Source: Empedobacter sedimenti
GTDB lineage: Bacteria; Bacteroidota; Bacteroidia; Flavobacteriales; Weeksellaceae
Direction: 5' to 3'
DNA length: 64,000 nucleotides
Assembly (NCBI RefSeq): GCF_030005555.1
Contig: NZ_JASCQG010000014.1
Coordinates: 40,605 to 104,604, forward strand
In this document: positions 7,800 through 16,146 of the stretch, piece by piece
Layout of the letters: the number at the start of each line of letters is the position of its first letter
Numbering within the stretch: the stretch's first letter is position 1
The notes under the pieces: model-generated
What the model was told of the DNA's origin: nothing
Database searches by the model: none
What the model saw: the letters and a program-made list of their open reading frames with translations, nothing else
Position numbers and translations under genes: made by a program

Positions 7800-9898
7800 T
7801 GAATCACTATAAAATTGCCTTAATTGGTAACCCTAATGTTGGTAAAACTTCATTATTTAATAAACTGACGAATTTACGTCAGAAAGTAGGAAATTATCCT
7901 GGTGTAACGGTTGAAAAACGCGAAGGAAAGATTGACAGAAATGGAAACAAATTCTTAATCACCGATTTTCCTGGTACTTACACGATTTATCCAAGTTCTT
8001 TAGACGAAGAAATTGTTTTCAAAACTTTAGGTGATAAAACGAATAATTATTATCCTGATTTAGCTGTTGTTGTTGGCGAACCATCTAATCTAAAACGTTC
8101 GATTTTGTTGTATCAACAAGTTCGAGATTTAGATGTTCCTGCAGTTTTCGTAATCAATATGAAAGACGAAATCAAAAGTAAAGGTCTTAACATTGATTTG
8201 AAAAAATTAGAAGATTTTCTTCAGACAAAAATATACTTAACGAACGCGCGAACTAGTGATGGTATTGACGAATTGGTAGAAGCATTTACAAAAAATACAA
8301 CTCCATATAATCGTTATTATAAAATTCCGAAAGAGCATCTTTCTATTGTCGAAAAAGTAAAATCAGAATTTCAGTTAAATTCTGATTACGAGGCATGGCA
8401 ATATCTTTCACAAAAAACAATTCCGTTTCTATCAAATGACGATTCGAGTAAATTAGAAGCGATTAAGAAAGAACACAACATCGTTTCGAAACGTTTACAA
8501 GTAAAAGAAGCCTTAGATCGAAATAAAACTTTAGAAGAAAAATTGGATGATATTATTTCTTACAACTTTGAAGGAAATGATACGTTAACTGATAAAATCG
8601 ACAGAACATTAATTCACCCCGTTTTTGGTTACATTATCTTCTTAGGAATTTTATTGTTAATTTTTCAAGCAGTTTATACTTGGTCAGCTCCTTTGATGAC
8701 AATGGTCGAAGATTTATTTGGTTGGATAGACGAAAAAGCAATTAGTTTATTACCAGAAGGACCAATTAATGAAATTGTTGCAGGAGCCATCATTCCAGGT
8801 ATTGAAGGTATTGCGGTTTTCGTTCCACAAATTGCCATTTTGTTTTTATTCATTTCGATAATGGAAGAAACAGGTTATATGAGCCGTGTGGTTTATTTAA
8901 TGGACAGATGGTTAAAACCGTTCGGTTTAAGTGGAAAAAGTGTTGTACCACTTATTTCTGGAGTTGCTTGTGCTGTCCCAGCAATTATGTCGGCGCGTAA
9001 CATTGAGAATGACAAAGAACGTCTCTTAACAATACTTGTAACACCATTTATGACGTGTTCTGCACGATTACCAATCTACATTGTCTTGATTGCTTTGGTT
9101 ATTCCTGACGAAAAAATATTTGGTTTTAGTTACCAAGCTTTGGCTCTTTTCGTAATGTATATTTTAGGTGTTGTAGGAGCTTTAGGGAGCGCTATTTTAC
9201 TTAATTTAATTATCAAAGCAAAACATAAAAGCTACCTAATCTTAGAAATGCCTACATACAAACTTCCTGATTGGAAAAATGTAGTAATTAACGTTTGGGA
9301 AAAAACATTAGGTTTCTTAATTGATGCGGGTAAAATAATATTTGCAATTTCGATTATTCTTTGGGTTCTAGGAACATTTGGACCTGGAGAACAATTTAAT
9401 AATGCAGAAGAAATAGTAACAGCCAATCATCCAAAAATGAATGAAGAGGATTTAGCTAACGAAATCGCTTCATACAAATTAGAACATTCATATTTAGGTA
9501 AATTAGGGTCTGTTATAGAACCAATTGTAGAACCTTTGGGATACGATTGGAAGATGGGAATTGGTTTAATTTCGTCATTTGCAGCTCGTGAAGTATTTGT
9601 CGGAACAATGTCAACTGTTTACAGCTTAGGTGAAGTTGATGTGGAAGATGACGGTCAAAAAGATCGTTTACTTCATCGTATGCAATCAGAGATTAACCAA
9701 AACACGGGGAAACCTGCATATAATCTTGCAACGGGAGTTTCGCTATTATTATTTTATGCTTTTGCTATGCAATGTATGAGTACAATTGCCATTGTAAAAC
9801 GTGAAACTAATTCGTGGAAATGGACGTTGATGCAAACAGGATTTATGACTGGTTTAGCATACATTGTAGCATTTATTGCTTATCATATTTTAAAATAA
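7799..9898 (+). CDS. feoB: Ferrous iron transport protein B
   Basis: FeoB is the inner-membrane Fe(II) transporter. The 699-residue protein has an N-terminal GTPase domain with GNPNVGKTS near residue 10, DFPGTY near 59 and NMKDE near 121. Two Gate-type membrane regions follow from about residue 280, including the conserved SGVACAVPAIMSAR and TPFMTCSARLP cores with their cysteines. The polar linker at roughly 530-600 separates the membrane halves. It is co-transcribed with feoA and followed four bases later by a tiny Cys-rich membrane protein. Confidence 0.96.
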   Translation: MNHYKIALIGNPNVGKTSLFNKLTNLRQKVGNYPGVTVEKREGKIDRNGNKFLITDFPGTYTIYPSSLDEEIVFKTLGDKTNNYYPDLAVVVGEPSNLKRSILLYQQVRDLDVPAVFVINMKDEIKSKGLNIDLKKLEDFLQTKIYLTNARTSDGIDELVEAFTKNTTPYNRYYKIPKEHLSIVEKVKSEFQLNSDYEAWQYLSQKTIPFLSNDDSSKLEAIKKEHNIVSKRLQVKEALDRNKTLEEKLDDIISYNFEGNDTLTDKIDRTLIHPVFGYIIFLGILLLIFQAVYTWSAPLMTMVEDLFGWIDEKAISLLPEGPINEIVAGAIIPGIEGIAVFVPQIAILFLFISIMEETGYMSRVVYLMDRWLKPFGLSGKSVVPLISGVACAVPAIMSARNIENDKERLLTILVTPFMTCSARLPIYIVLIALVIPDEKIFGFSYQALALFVMYILGVVGALGSAILLNLIIKAKHKSYLILEMPTYKLPDWKNVVINVWEKTLGFLIDAGKIIFAISIILWVLGTFGPGEQFNNAEEIVTANHPKMNEEDLANEIASYKLEHSYLGKLGSVIEPIVEPLGYDWKMGIGLISSFAAREVFVGTMSTVYSLGEVDVEDDGQKDRLLHRMQSEINQNTGKPAYNLATGVSLLLFYAFAMQCMSTIAIVKRETNSWKWTLMQTGFMTGLAYIVAFIAYHILK

Positions 9899-9902
9899 AA
9901 CT

Positions 9903-10073
9903 ATGGACAATATTTGGATACAATATACTTTTATCGCTTTCCTTTTCGGATTTGCTGTTTGGTATATTGTCAAATTATTAAAAAGTTCGTTTAGCTCAAA
10001 AGGCGGTGGCTGCTCAAAAGGCTGTGGCTGCTCTCCGAGCAAAGATGAATTTCAGAAAAAGGCTAACTCATAA
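9903..10073 (+). CDS. FeoB-associated Cys-rich membrane protein
   Basis: This 56-residue protein has one membrane segment at about residues 6-26 and then the motif GGGCSKGCGCSPS with three cysteines close together. Small proteins of this design often follow feoB in Bacteroidetes and Firmicutes and may act as an iron or redox partner, a role like that of FeoC. No mechanism is proven. The ATG lies four bases after the feoB stop, and the stop codon lies inside the loop of the operon terminator. Confidence 0.85.
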   Translation: MDNIWIQYTFIAFLFGFAVWYIVKLLKSSFSSKGGGCSKGCGCSPSKDEFQKKANS

Positions 10074-10088
10074 TGTTAGCCTTTTTTT
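10061..10088 (+). terminator. Terminator of the feoAB operon
   Basis: GGCTAAC at 10061-10067 pairs with GTTAGCC at 10075-10081, followed by seven T. The stem starts inside the last codons of the small Cys-rich gene, and its stop codon is in the loop. Confidence 0.9.
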
Positions 10089-10197
10089 ATTCAATAATTC
10101 GAAGTAATTTTACTAAAGAAACTAAAACTATTTTAAACGATTAATTAATTAGTTTAAAATATATTATACTTTAAATAATCAGAATTTATTATACAAA

Positions 10198-10839
10198 ATG
10201 GAAATACCCGCTATTATATTCATTGTATTAGGTATTTGTGCTATTTTGGGATTCGTATTTTTCTTTATTGCTCAGACCAAAAAGAAACAATCTCAAACAG
10301 AAACACAAAAACCAGATTCTCTACCTACAGAACCTGCTGAAAAAGAAACGTTTCAACCAAAAGAAGTTGTTGACAAAAAAGGGAAAGCACCTATTCCTGA
10401 TGGAACAATATTACAGAAAATAGAAGTTACTGTACCTAAGGAGGAAGATGACACTCTAATAAATCTTAACATTGCTTCTAAGACTGAAAAAGCTTTATTA
10501 AAAAAGTTAGAGCTTTTTGAAAAAAACAAAGGGTTTATCAAAAAAGATGTAAACTTAACTACGCTTGCAAAACAATTTGAGACAAATACTAAGTATCTAT
10601 CTGAGATTATCAAAACGTATCGTCACAAACAATTTAATACTTATCTTAACGAATTGCGTATTCATTACATTGTTGATCGTTTACAAAACGAACCAAAGTA
10701 TATTAATACAAAAATTAGTTATCTGGCTAGTGATTGTGGTTTTACATCGCATAGCACATTCACAACTATTTTTACTCAAATCATGAATGAGTCGCCTTCC
10801 GTTTTCATGAAAAGAATAAAAGCTGAACAAAGAGCATAA
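10198..10839 (+). CDS. Membrane-anchored AraC-type helix-turn-helix protein
   Basis: The 213-residue protein has one N-terminal membrane helix (about residues 4-24), then a charged, proline- and lysine-rich linker to about residue 90. A C-terminal AraC-type DNA-binding domain follows. LTTLAKQFETNTKYLSEIIK is its first helix-turn-helix and ISYLASDCGFTSHSTFTTIF the second, ending in SPSVFMKR. Many flavobacterial relatives carry tetratricopeptide repeats before the membrane helix; this one has none. The target genes are unknown. It may sense the envelope or be released by proteolysis, which is inference. Confidence 0.75.
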   Translation: MEIPAIIFIVLGICAILGFVFFFIAQTKKKQSQTETQKPDSLPTEPAEKETFQPKEVVDKKGKAPIPDGTILQKIEVTVPKEEDDTLINLNIASKTEKALLKKLELFEKNKGFIKKDVNLTTLAKQFETNTKYLSEIIKTYRHKQFNTYLNELRIHYIVDRLQNEPKYINTKISYLASDCGFTSHSTFTTIFTQIMNESPSVFMKRIKAEQRA

Positions 10840-10934
10840 TTCGTTAATTTTAAAATTTAATCAATTGATTTCTAGTAAAATAAATAACAATTTAACAAAT
10901 TAAATAAATCAATATTAACACACAAGCTATATAA

Positions 10935-11906
10935 ATGAGACAAATAGATCCAGAAATACTTGCTCAGAAAATTAAAGAAGGAGATCGTTATGCACTTTCT
11001 AAAGCAATTACTTTAGCAGAAAGTAACCGATTAGATGACTTAAAGTTAGCTCACCAAATTATTAGTTTATTACCAACATCTAACACTTCAAAACGTGTTG
11101 CGATTACAGGAATTCCTGGTGTTGGTAAAAGTACTTTTATCGAATCTTTAGGAAAGTACATCATTAGTAAAGATGAAAAAGTTGCCATTTTAGCGATTGA
11201 TCCAAGTAGCTCACTATCCAAAGGAAGCATTTTGGGCGATAAAACAAGGATGGAAGATTTATCTCGCGAAGATAACGCTTACATCCGTCCTAGCGCTTCT
11301 AATGGCTCATTAGGCGGTGTTACGTCGCGCACATACGAAGCCATTTTATTATGCGAAGCAGCTGGTTTTGAAAATATCTTAATTGAAACTGTCGGTGTTG
11401 GTCAATCCGAAACACTAGTTAATGAGATTTCTGATTTATTTCTTTTTCTTCAACTTCCCGGATCTGGAGATGATTTGCAAGGAATAAAACGCGGAATTAT
11501 GGAAATGGCCGATTTGATTTTTGTCAATAAAGCAGATAGCTTTCAAGAAAAGTTGGTGAAAGATGCTAAGCTAGATATTGTTCGTTCTTTACAATTTTTA
11601 CCAACAAAAGGTTCACAATGGAAAAGAAAATCAATTATTGGTTCTGGATTAATAGGAAAAGGGATTCCTGAACTTTGGGAAATGGTTGACGAATATTTTA
11701 CGTTTATTAAAGCAAATGAATACTATTTTGCAAATAGAGAAAAGCAACAATTAAAACAAGCAGAAAGATATACTATCGATTTGGTAAATCAGCAATATCT
11801 GAAAGCATTAAAAGAACAACCAATTGAATTGAAGAAAGAAACTTCGGCTTTCGAAATGGCGAAAAATTGGCTAGATAATCACACAATACAAATTACCACA
11901 AAATAA
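10935..11906 (+). CDS. meaB: Methylmalonyl-CoA mutase-associated GTPase MeaB
   Basis: MeaB (ArgK) is a G3E-family GTPase that loads and protects the B12 cofactor of methylmalonyl-CoA mutase. The 323-residue protein has Walker A GIPGVGKST near residue 58, the switch region SILGDKTRM near 97, IETVGVGQSE near 154 and the base-specific motif NKAD near 200. Its partner mutase is at 24056-26188, about 12 kb away, rather than adjacent as in many genomes. The last few bases of the gene fall inside the inverted repeat shared with the third tRNA-Asn locus. Confidence 0.93.
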   Translation: MRQIDPEILAQKIKEGDRYALSKAITLAESNRLDDLKLAHQIISLLPTSNTSKRVAITGIPGVGKSTFIESLGKYIISKDEKVAILAIDPSSSLSKGSILGDKTRMEDLSREDNAYIRPSASNGSLGGVTSRTYEAILLCEAAGFENILIETVGVGQSETLVNEISDLFLFLQLPGSGDDLQGIKRGIMEMADLIFVNKADSFQEKLVKDAKLDIVRSLQFLPTKGSQWKRKSIIGSGLIGKGIPELWEMVDEYFTFIKANEYYFANREKQQLKQAERYTIDLVNQQYLKALKEQPIELKKETSAFEMAKNWLDNHTIQITTK

Positions 11907-11937
11907 AAAAAGACAATCAAAATTTGATTGTCTTTTT
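11905..11937. terminator. Bidirectional terminator between meaB and tRNA-Asn
   Basis: AAAAAAAGACAATCAAAA pairs with TTTGATTGTCTTTTTT around a short loop. It has A and T runs on both sides, so it can end meaB on the plus strand and the tRNA pair on the minus strand. Confidence 0.9.
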
Positions 11938-11939
11938 TG

Positions 11940-12013
11940 CTCCTCCTCTTGGGCTCGAACCAAGGACCCTCTGATTAACAGTCAGATGCTCTAACCAACT
12001 GAGCTAAGGAGGA
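11940..12013 (-). tRNA. tRNA-Asn(GTT)
   Basis: The 74-base sequence folds as a cloverleaf. The acceptor stem TCCTCCT pairs with AGGAGGA, followed by discriminator G. The D-arm contains AGCTCAGTTGGTTAGAGC, the anticodon arm CTGACTGTTAATCAG has anticodon GTT, and the T-arm contains GGTTCGAGCC. CCA is not encoded. It is identical to the copies at 12071-12144 and 19596-19669. Confidence 0.97.
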
Positions 12014-12070
12014 AAATCCGATATTTTAAAATTTATTTTTAAGTCTTTGTTTGACTTTTCACTAAAAAAG

Positions 12071-12144
12071 CTCCTCCTCTTGGGCTCGAACCAAGGACCC
12101 TCTGATTAACAGTCAGATGCTCTAACCAACTGAGCTAAGGAGGA
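12071..12144 (-). tRNA. tRNA-Asn(GTT), second tandem copy
   Basis: It is identical in all 74 bases to the gene at 11940-12013 and lies 57 bases upstream of it on the same strand. One promoter before this copy and one terminator after the other suggest a single two-tRNA transcript. Confidence 0.97.
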
Positions 12145-12164
12145 ATGTTGCTTAATTGTGGGTG

Positions 12165-12195
12165 CAAATATAGAAGTATTTTTTACACCCACAAA
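12165..12195 (-). promoter_or_regulatory. Promoter of the tandem tRNA-Asn genes
   Basis: On the minus strand, TTTG (12192-12195) and TATATTTG (12165-12172) are separated by 19 bases. This matches the promoter before the third tRNA-Asn at 19542-19572 in both motif and spacing. Confidence 0.7.
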
Positions 12196-12209
12196 AAATA
12201 TTTTAAATT

Positions 12210-13520
12210 TTATTTAAAAATCATATTCACAATATCATTCCCGAAGATGAATACCATTAATCCTAAGATAATTACAACTCCGACCATTTGTGCTTTTTCT
12301 AAAACTTTTTCACTAGGCTTTTTACCTGTGATCATTTCATAGATTGCAAAAACAGCGTGTCCACCATCTAAACCTGGTATTGGCAACAAGTTTATAAATG
12401 CTAACCAAGCAGAAATCATTGCTGTAAAAGACCAGAAAAATAACCAATCCCATTGTTTTGGCATTTGTTTTACCATTCCAATTGGTCCTGCTACTTGCTT
12501 ACGACCATCTTTTACTTGAAATAATGTTCCAATACCTCGAACTTGTGTTGCAATTGCATCAAAAGGTTTTGTAATTCCCATTGCAATTCCTTCTCCAATT
12601 GTGTAATCTTTATGTGTTTCTAAAGATTTTAAATAAGCTGATGATTGTATAAAACCTAATTTACCATCATTCCCTATTGTAGCCATCAATTCTACAGGCT
12701 CTCCTTTTCGAATAACACTTACAGGTACTGTTCTACCTTTATACTCTTTAATTTTTGATTGAAAATTATTAAACAAAGGTGTTGTAAAACCATCAATAGC
12801 AACAATTTTATCACCTTTTAATAATCCTGCTTTTTGTGCTGCACTATTTTCAGCAATAGAATCTACTTCAAATGTATATTGAGGTTTAAAGAAAGCTCCT
12901 TTTGAATTTAAAATTTCTGTTCTAAAATCTTCAGTAATTGGTAAAGAAACTTCTTTTCCTTGACGTTTTACTTCTAAAGATTCACCTCCTAATAAAGCTT
13001 CTTTTCCTATTTCGTTTAATGAATGATAACTAACTCCATTAACTCCAGAAGGAATATCTCCGTTTTGTAAACCAAATTTAGTTTGTGTAGAATCTACTTC
13101 AATACCATATTTCATTTTATCTACACTAACGTAATTTTCTCCTTGAGAAATAAATATTACAGCATAGATTATCATAGCCAAAATGATATTCACAATAATA
13201 CCACCTAACATAATGATTAATCGTTGCCAAGCTGGTTTTACACGGAATTCGTAAGGTTTTGGCTCTTGTTTCATCTGTTCCAAATCCATACTTTCGTCAA
13301 TCATACCCGAAAGTTTTACATAACCACCAAGTGGTAACCAACCAATTCCGTAAACGGTATCACCAATTTTCTTTTTCCAAATCGCAAATTTCACGTCGAA
13401 GAAACAAAAGAAACGTTCTACGCGAACGCCAAACCATCTTGCTGTAACATAATGTCCAAGCTCATGCAACATCACAAGAAGCATTAAACTCAACATCAAT
13501 GTAGCTATCTGTATTAACAT
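12210..13520 (-). CDS. rseP: RseP-type site-2 zinc metalloprotease
   Basis: RseP cleaves membrane-embedded substrates, often anti-sigma factors or signal-peptide remnants, within the inner membrane. The 436-residue protein has the zinc motif HELGH at residues 19-23 in its first membrane helix. A PDZ domain in the middle includes AQKAGLLKGDKIVAIDG, and the second active-site motif GLDGGH is near residue 368 in a late membrane helix. It stands alone on the minus strand. Two ECF sigma loci with membrane-anchored partners occur in this window, but a link is only inference. Confidence 0.93.
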   Translation of the reverse strand: MLIQIATLMLSLMLLVMLHELGHYVTARWFGVRVERFFCFFDVKFAIWKKKIGDTVYGIGWLPLGGYVKLSGMIDESMDLEQMKQEPKPYEFRVKPAWQRLIIMLGGIIVNIILAMIIYAVIFISQGENYVSVDKMKYGIEVDSTQTKFGLQNGDIPSGVNGVSYHSLNEIGKEALLGGESLEVKRQGKEVSLPITEDFRTEILNSKGAFFKPQYTFEVDSIAENSAAQKAGLLKGDKIVAIDGFTTPLFNNFQSKIKEYKGRTVPVSVIRKGEPVELMATIGNDGKLGFIQSSAYLKSLETHKDYTIGEGIAMGITKPFDAIATQVRGIGTLFQVKDGRKQVAGPIGMVKQMPKQWDWLFFWSFTAMISAWLAFINLLPIPGLDGGHAVFAIYEMITGKKPSEKVLEKAQMVGVVIILGLMVFIFGNDIVNMIFK

Positions 13521-13595
13521 ATTGTTTTAAATTTATTTATGTTCTAATTTTTTTAAACGATTACAAAATTAATCGAATTTATTTATCAAACCTCT

Positions 13596-14168
13596 TTATT
13601 TTTTCCATTCTAACGTTTCTAACATTTTTTTCACATCTGCTTTGATGTAATCTACTGCTGGTGCAAGCGAATCTGGTTTTGGTTGAGTTTTAAAATAAAC
13701 TGATCCTGACAAGAAATTTCGCGTACTATCTGTTGAATGAAATTGAATATTAATGGCAGATTCTCCTCCTAATTCATATAATGTACCAAAAACTCTTTTT
13801 TGGGGAAAGGAAAACTCTTGTGGAGATATAAAACTTGCCTTAACCGTCTGATCTTGCACAAATCGTTCGCTTTCTTTTATTTGTATCATTAAATCGTTTT
13901 CAGAATTTACCGGAAAATATGTCAGATAAATCGTTGCTTTCATCTTTGGATAAACGATATTGAAAGAATTTGGTTTTTTTCCAGGAATTACCTTTGCAAA
14001 AGTTGAGTACTGAAATGTATATGGTACATTCTGTGTAAATTGTGTGTACGTTTGTTTTGGATAATCTAACCTAACTTGACCTAAGGGCTTAGCAATTTCT
14101 TCGCTTTTACCACACGACACAAAAAAAATAGCACTACTACATAATGCTATTATAGTTTTAAAATTCAT
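13596..14168 (-). CDS. gldD: Gliding-motility-type lipoprotein GldD
   Basis: GldD is a lipoprotein needed for gliding in Flavobacterium johnsoniae. I start it at the ATG at 14166-14168, giving a lipoprotein signal MNFKTIIALCSSAIFFVSCGK with the lipidated Cys at residue 19; the frame stays open 12 codons further. The mature part begins KPLGQVRLDYPKQTYTQF, the family signature, and ends near KMLETLEWK. It follows ssb by 50 bases. In F. johnsoniae, as I recall, gldE lies between ssb and gldD, but here it is absent. Confidence 0.85.
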   Translation of the reverse strand: MNFKTIIALCSSAIFFVSCGKSEEIAKPLGQVRLDYPKQTYTQFTQNVPYTFQYSTFAKVIPGKKPNSFNIVYPKMKATIYLTYFPVNSENDLMIQIKESERFVQDQTVKASFISPQEFSFPQKRVFGTLYELGGESAINIQFHSTDSTRNFLSGSVYFKTQPKPDSLAPAVDYIKADVKKMLETLEWKK

Positions 14169-14218
14169 TGTATTACGTAAAACGTTAAGTTTTGTAAAAT
14201 TCATTTATTTTTTAATTT

Positions 14219-14671
14219 CTAAAAAGGTAAATCGTCTTCACCTTCCTCTATAAATGGAGGTTCTACGATTGTTGTATTTTGTTGACTTTGTTGAACTTTA
14301 TTCTGATCATTTTGCATAGCCTGACGTTGTTCATTGTCAATTTTTGGTGTTAAAAATTCGATCGAATTTGCAACAATTTCGGTTGTATAACGAGTTTGTC
14401 CGTTATCATCCCATTTGCGTGTTTTGATACGCCCTTCAACAAAAACTTTATCACCTTTTTTTAAGTAACGATCACATAATTCGGCTAATTTATTGCGTGT
14501 CACAATATTGTGCCATTCTGTTTCTGTAATTCGTTCTCCCGTTCTCGAGATGTAAGATTCTGTTGTTGCAATAGGAAATCGTCCGATACAATTTTGTTCA
14601 TCAAAATGATGCAATTTTACATCATCACCCAAATTTCCGATCAAAAGTACTTTATTCGTTGTTCCGTTCAT
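14219..14671 (-). CDS. ssb: Single-stranded DNA-binding protein
   Basis: The 150-residue protein has an OB fold at residues 1-105 (NKVLLIGNLGDDVKLH, FPIATTESY, ETEWHNIV, KVFVEGRIKTRKW). A Gln/Asn-rich tail follows and ends in the acidic tip GEDDLPF that recruits partner proteins. SSB coats single-stranded DNA in replication and repair. It lies between mutY and gldD, all in the same direction and closely spaced, so an operon is likely. Confidence 0.95.
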   Translation of the reverse strand: MNGTTNKVLLIGNLGDDVKLHHFDEQNCIGRFPIATTESYISRTGERITETEWHNIVTRNKLAELCDRYLKKGDKVFVEGRIKTRKWDDNGQTRYTTEIVANSIEFLTPKIDNEQRQAMQNDQNKVQQSQQNTTIVEPPFIEEGEDDLPF

Positions 14672-14708
14672 AGTGTAATAGGTTTTTAGTGGCTTGTAAC
14701 ATACAAAG

Positions 14709-15749
14709 TTAATCCAAATAATGTTTATTTATAAATTTTTCTATTGGTTTTGGAAGTGGATAATGTTCAAGATCATTTAAACTGATCATTTCAAAATCTA
14801 AATCCTGTTTAAAATGGTTTATATCTTTTAAAGATACATTTAATTTCCAATATTTTATAAATAAATTTTGATGCGAAAGAATATGTTTTTCTTCAGAAAT
14901 AAAACTTAATTTATCCTCTAAATTTTGCTCAAAAATCCAACCTTTATCCAACAACTCTGTTTCGGTTTCTATTTTAGGAAAAGTGTACAAATTTTTCCAA
15001 ACATCTTTTCCTATTCGCTTTGATAAAGCAATTTCATCTTCATTTTCGATGATAACAAAGTGTAAATAACGATTCGTTACTTTTATTTTCTTAAGTTTAA
15101 CAGGAAGTTCATTTACTTTGTTTAATCTCAATGCCTCACACGATTCGTTTAATGGACAGTTATCACATTTAGTCAACTTTGGGGTACAAATTGTTGCACC
15201 CAAATCCATTACCGCCTGATTAAAATCACCTGGACGTTTTTGATCAATGATTTCGCGTCCTAAATCCCAAAAAATCTTCTTTGTTTTTGGCAAGCTTATA
15301 TCGTCATCTATATTAAAATATCGCGCAAAAACACGAAACATATTTCCGTCCACAGCTGGCACGGCTTCGTTATAAACGATAGAAGCAATCGCTGCAGCAG
15401 TGTAATCTCCTACTCCTTTTAGCTTTTTTAAATCGTTGAAATTATCCGGAAATTCACCCTTTAGTTCGTTCGCAATATACTGTGACGTAAAATGTAAATT
15501 TCTGGCACGCGAATAATACCCTAGTCCTTGCCAGAGTTTTAGCACCTTTTGTTCGTCTGCATTTGCAAGATCAAAAATAGTCTCAAATTCATGTATGAAA
15601 TTATTGTAAAATTTCATACCTTGGTCAACTCTTGTTTGTTGGAGTATTATTTCTGACAACCAAATGCGAAACGCATCTTTTGTATCACGCCAAGGTAAAT
15701 CTCTTTTATTCTTGTCAAAATAAGACAAAATCAGATAGTTGAAGTTCAT
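14709..15749 (-). CDS. mutY: A/G-specific adenine DNA glycosylase
   Basis: MutY removes adenine mispaired with 8-oxoguanine. I use the ATG at 15747-15749, giving 346 residues that begin MNFNYLILSYFDKNKRDLPW. A longer open frame to 15860 would overlap the hup promoter. It shows the catalytic SEIILQQTRVDQG, the helix-hairpin-helix LKGVGDYTAAAI with the active-site Asp in AVPAVDGN, and the 4Fe-4S cluster C-x6-C-x2-C-x5-C near residue 190. The C-terminal NUDIX-like domain reads the damaged base. It is divergent from hup. Confidence 0.94.
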   Translation of the reverse strand: MNFNYLILSYFDKNKRDLPWRDTKDAFRIWLSEIILQQTRVDQGMKFYNNFIHEFETIFDLANADEQKVLKLWQGLGYYSRARNLHFTSQYIANELKGEFPDNFNDLKKLKGVGDYTAAAIASIVYNEAVPAVDGNMFRVFARYFNIDDDISLPKTKKIFWDLGREIIDQKRPGDFNQAVMDLGATICTPKLTKCDNCPLNESCEALRLNKVNELPVKLKKIKVTNRYLHFVIIENEDEIALSKRIGKDVWKNLYTFPKIETETELLDKGWIFEQNLEDKLSFISEEKHILSHQNLFIKYWKLNVSLKDINHFKQDLDFEMISLNDLEHYPLPKPIEKFINKHYLD

Positions 15750-15770
15750 AAAAACTGAAAAAATCTTTTT

Positions 15771-15796
15771 TTTGTTAAGATACAATTGTATATTTG
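15771..15796 (+). promoter_or_regulatory. Candidate promoter of hup
   Basis: TATATTTG at 15789-15796 matches the -7 consensus. A TTTG lies upstream at 15771-15774, though the 14-base spacing is shorter than usual. The start codon of hup follows at 15832. Confidence 0.45.
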
Positions 15797-15831
15797 CACC
15801 CGCTTTCAAATTTAAGAATAATAGAGGAATT

Positions 15832-16128
15832 ATGACAAAGGCAGAAATAGTAAATAACATTTCAGGTAAATTAGGACTTGAAAAGAGCGATACTCAAAGA
15901 GTGGTAGAATCGTTTATGGAGGAGGTGATTAAATCATTGGTAGAAGGAGAGAATGTATACTTAAGAGGTTTTGGATCTTTTACTATTAAAACTAGAGCAG
16001 AGAAAACAGGTAGAAACATCACAAAAGGTACATCTATCATTATTCCAGCTCATAACGTTCCTACATTTAAACCAGCTAAGACTTTCATCGAAGATGTAAA
16101 ATCTAGCGAAGCAAACGTAATCAAATAA
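15832..16128 (+). CDS. hup: HU/IHF-family DNA-binding protein
   Basis: At 98 residues this nucleoid protein has the standard HU layout. The helical dimerisation part TKAEIVNNISGKLGLEKSD is followed by the strand block VYLRGFGSFTIKTR and the DNA-binding arm with GRNITKGTSIIIPAHNVPTF. The ATG at 15832 is chosen for the usual MTKAEI start. AGAGGA lies four bases before it and could act as a Shine-Dalgarno sequence, although Flavobacteriia rarely use one. A tiny basic gene and rng follow. Confidence 0.93.
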   Translation: MTKAEIVNNISGKLGLEKSDTQRVVESFMEEVIKSLVEGENVYLRGFGSFTIKTRAEKTGRNITKGTSIIIPAHNVPTFKPAKTFIEDVKSSEANVIK

Positions 16129-16146
16129 CAATAAAATAATTGTATC

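Larger units (their letters stand above)
11897..12013 (-). repeat. 117-bp inverted repeat copy 1 (tRNA-Asn plus terminator plus meaB tail)
   Basis: Read on the minus strand from 12013 to 11897, these 117 bases match the plus strand at 19596-19712 without a mismatch by eye. The match covers the whole tRNA, the linker, the terminator hairpin and eight more bases, ending inside the meaB stop region. Sequence before the tRNA is not shared. Confidence 0.9.

Noticed and set aside
15750..15860. Longer N-terminus of MutY
   Set aside because: The extra 37 codons are hydrophobic and unlike MutY, and they would overlap the hup promoter and leader.
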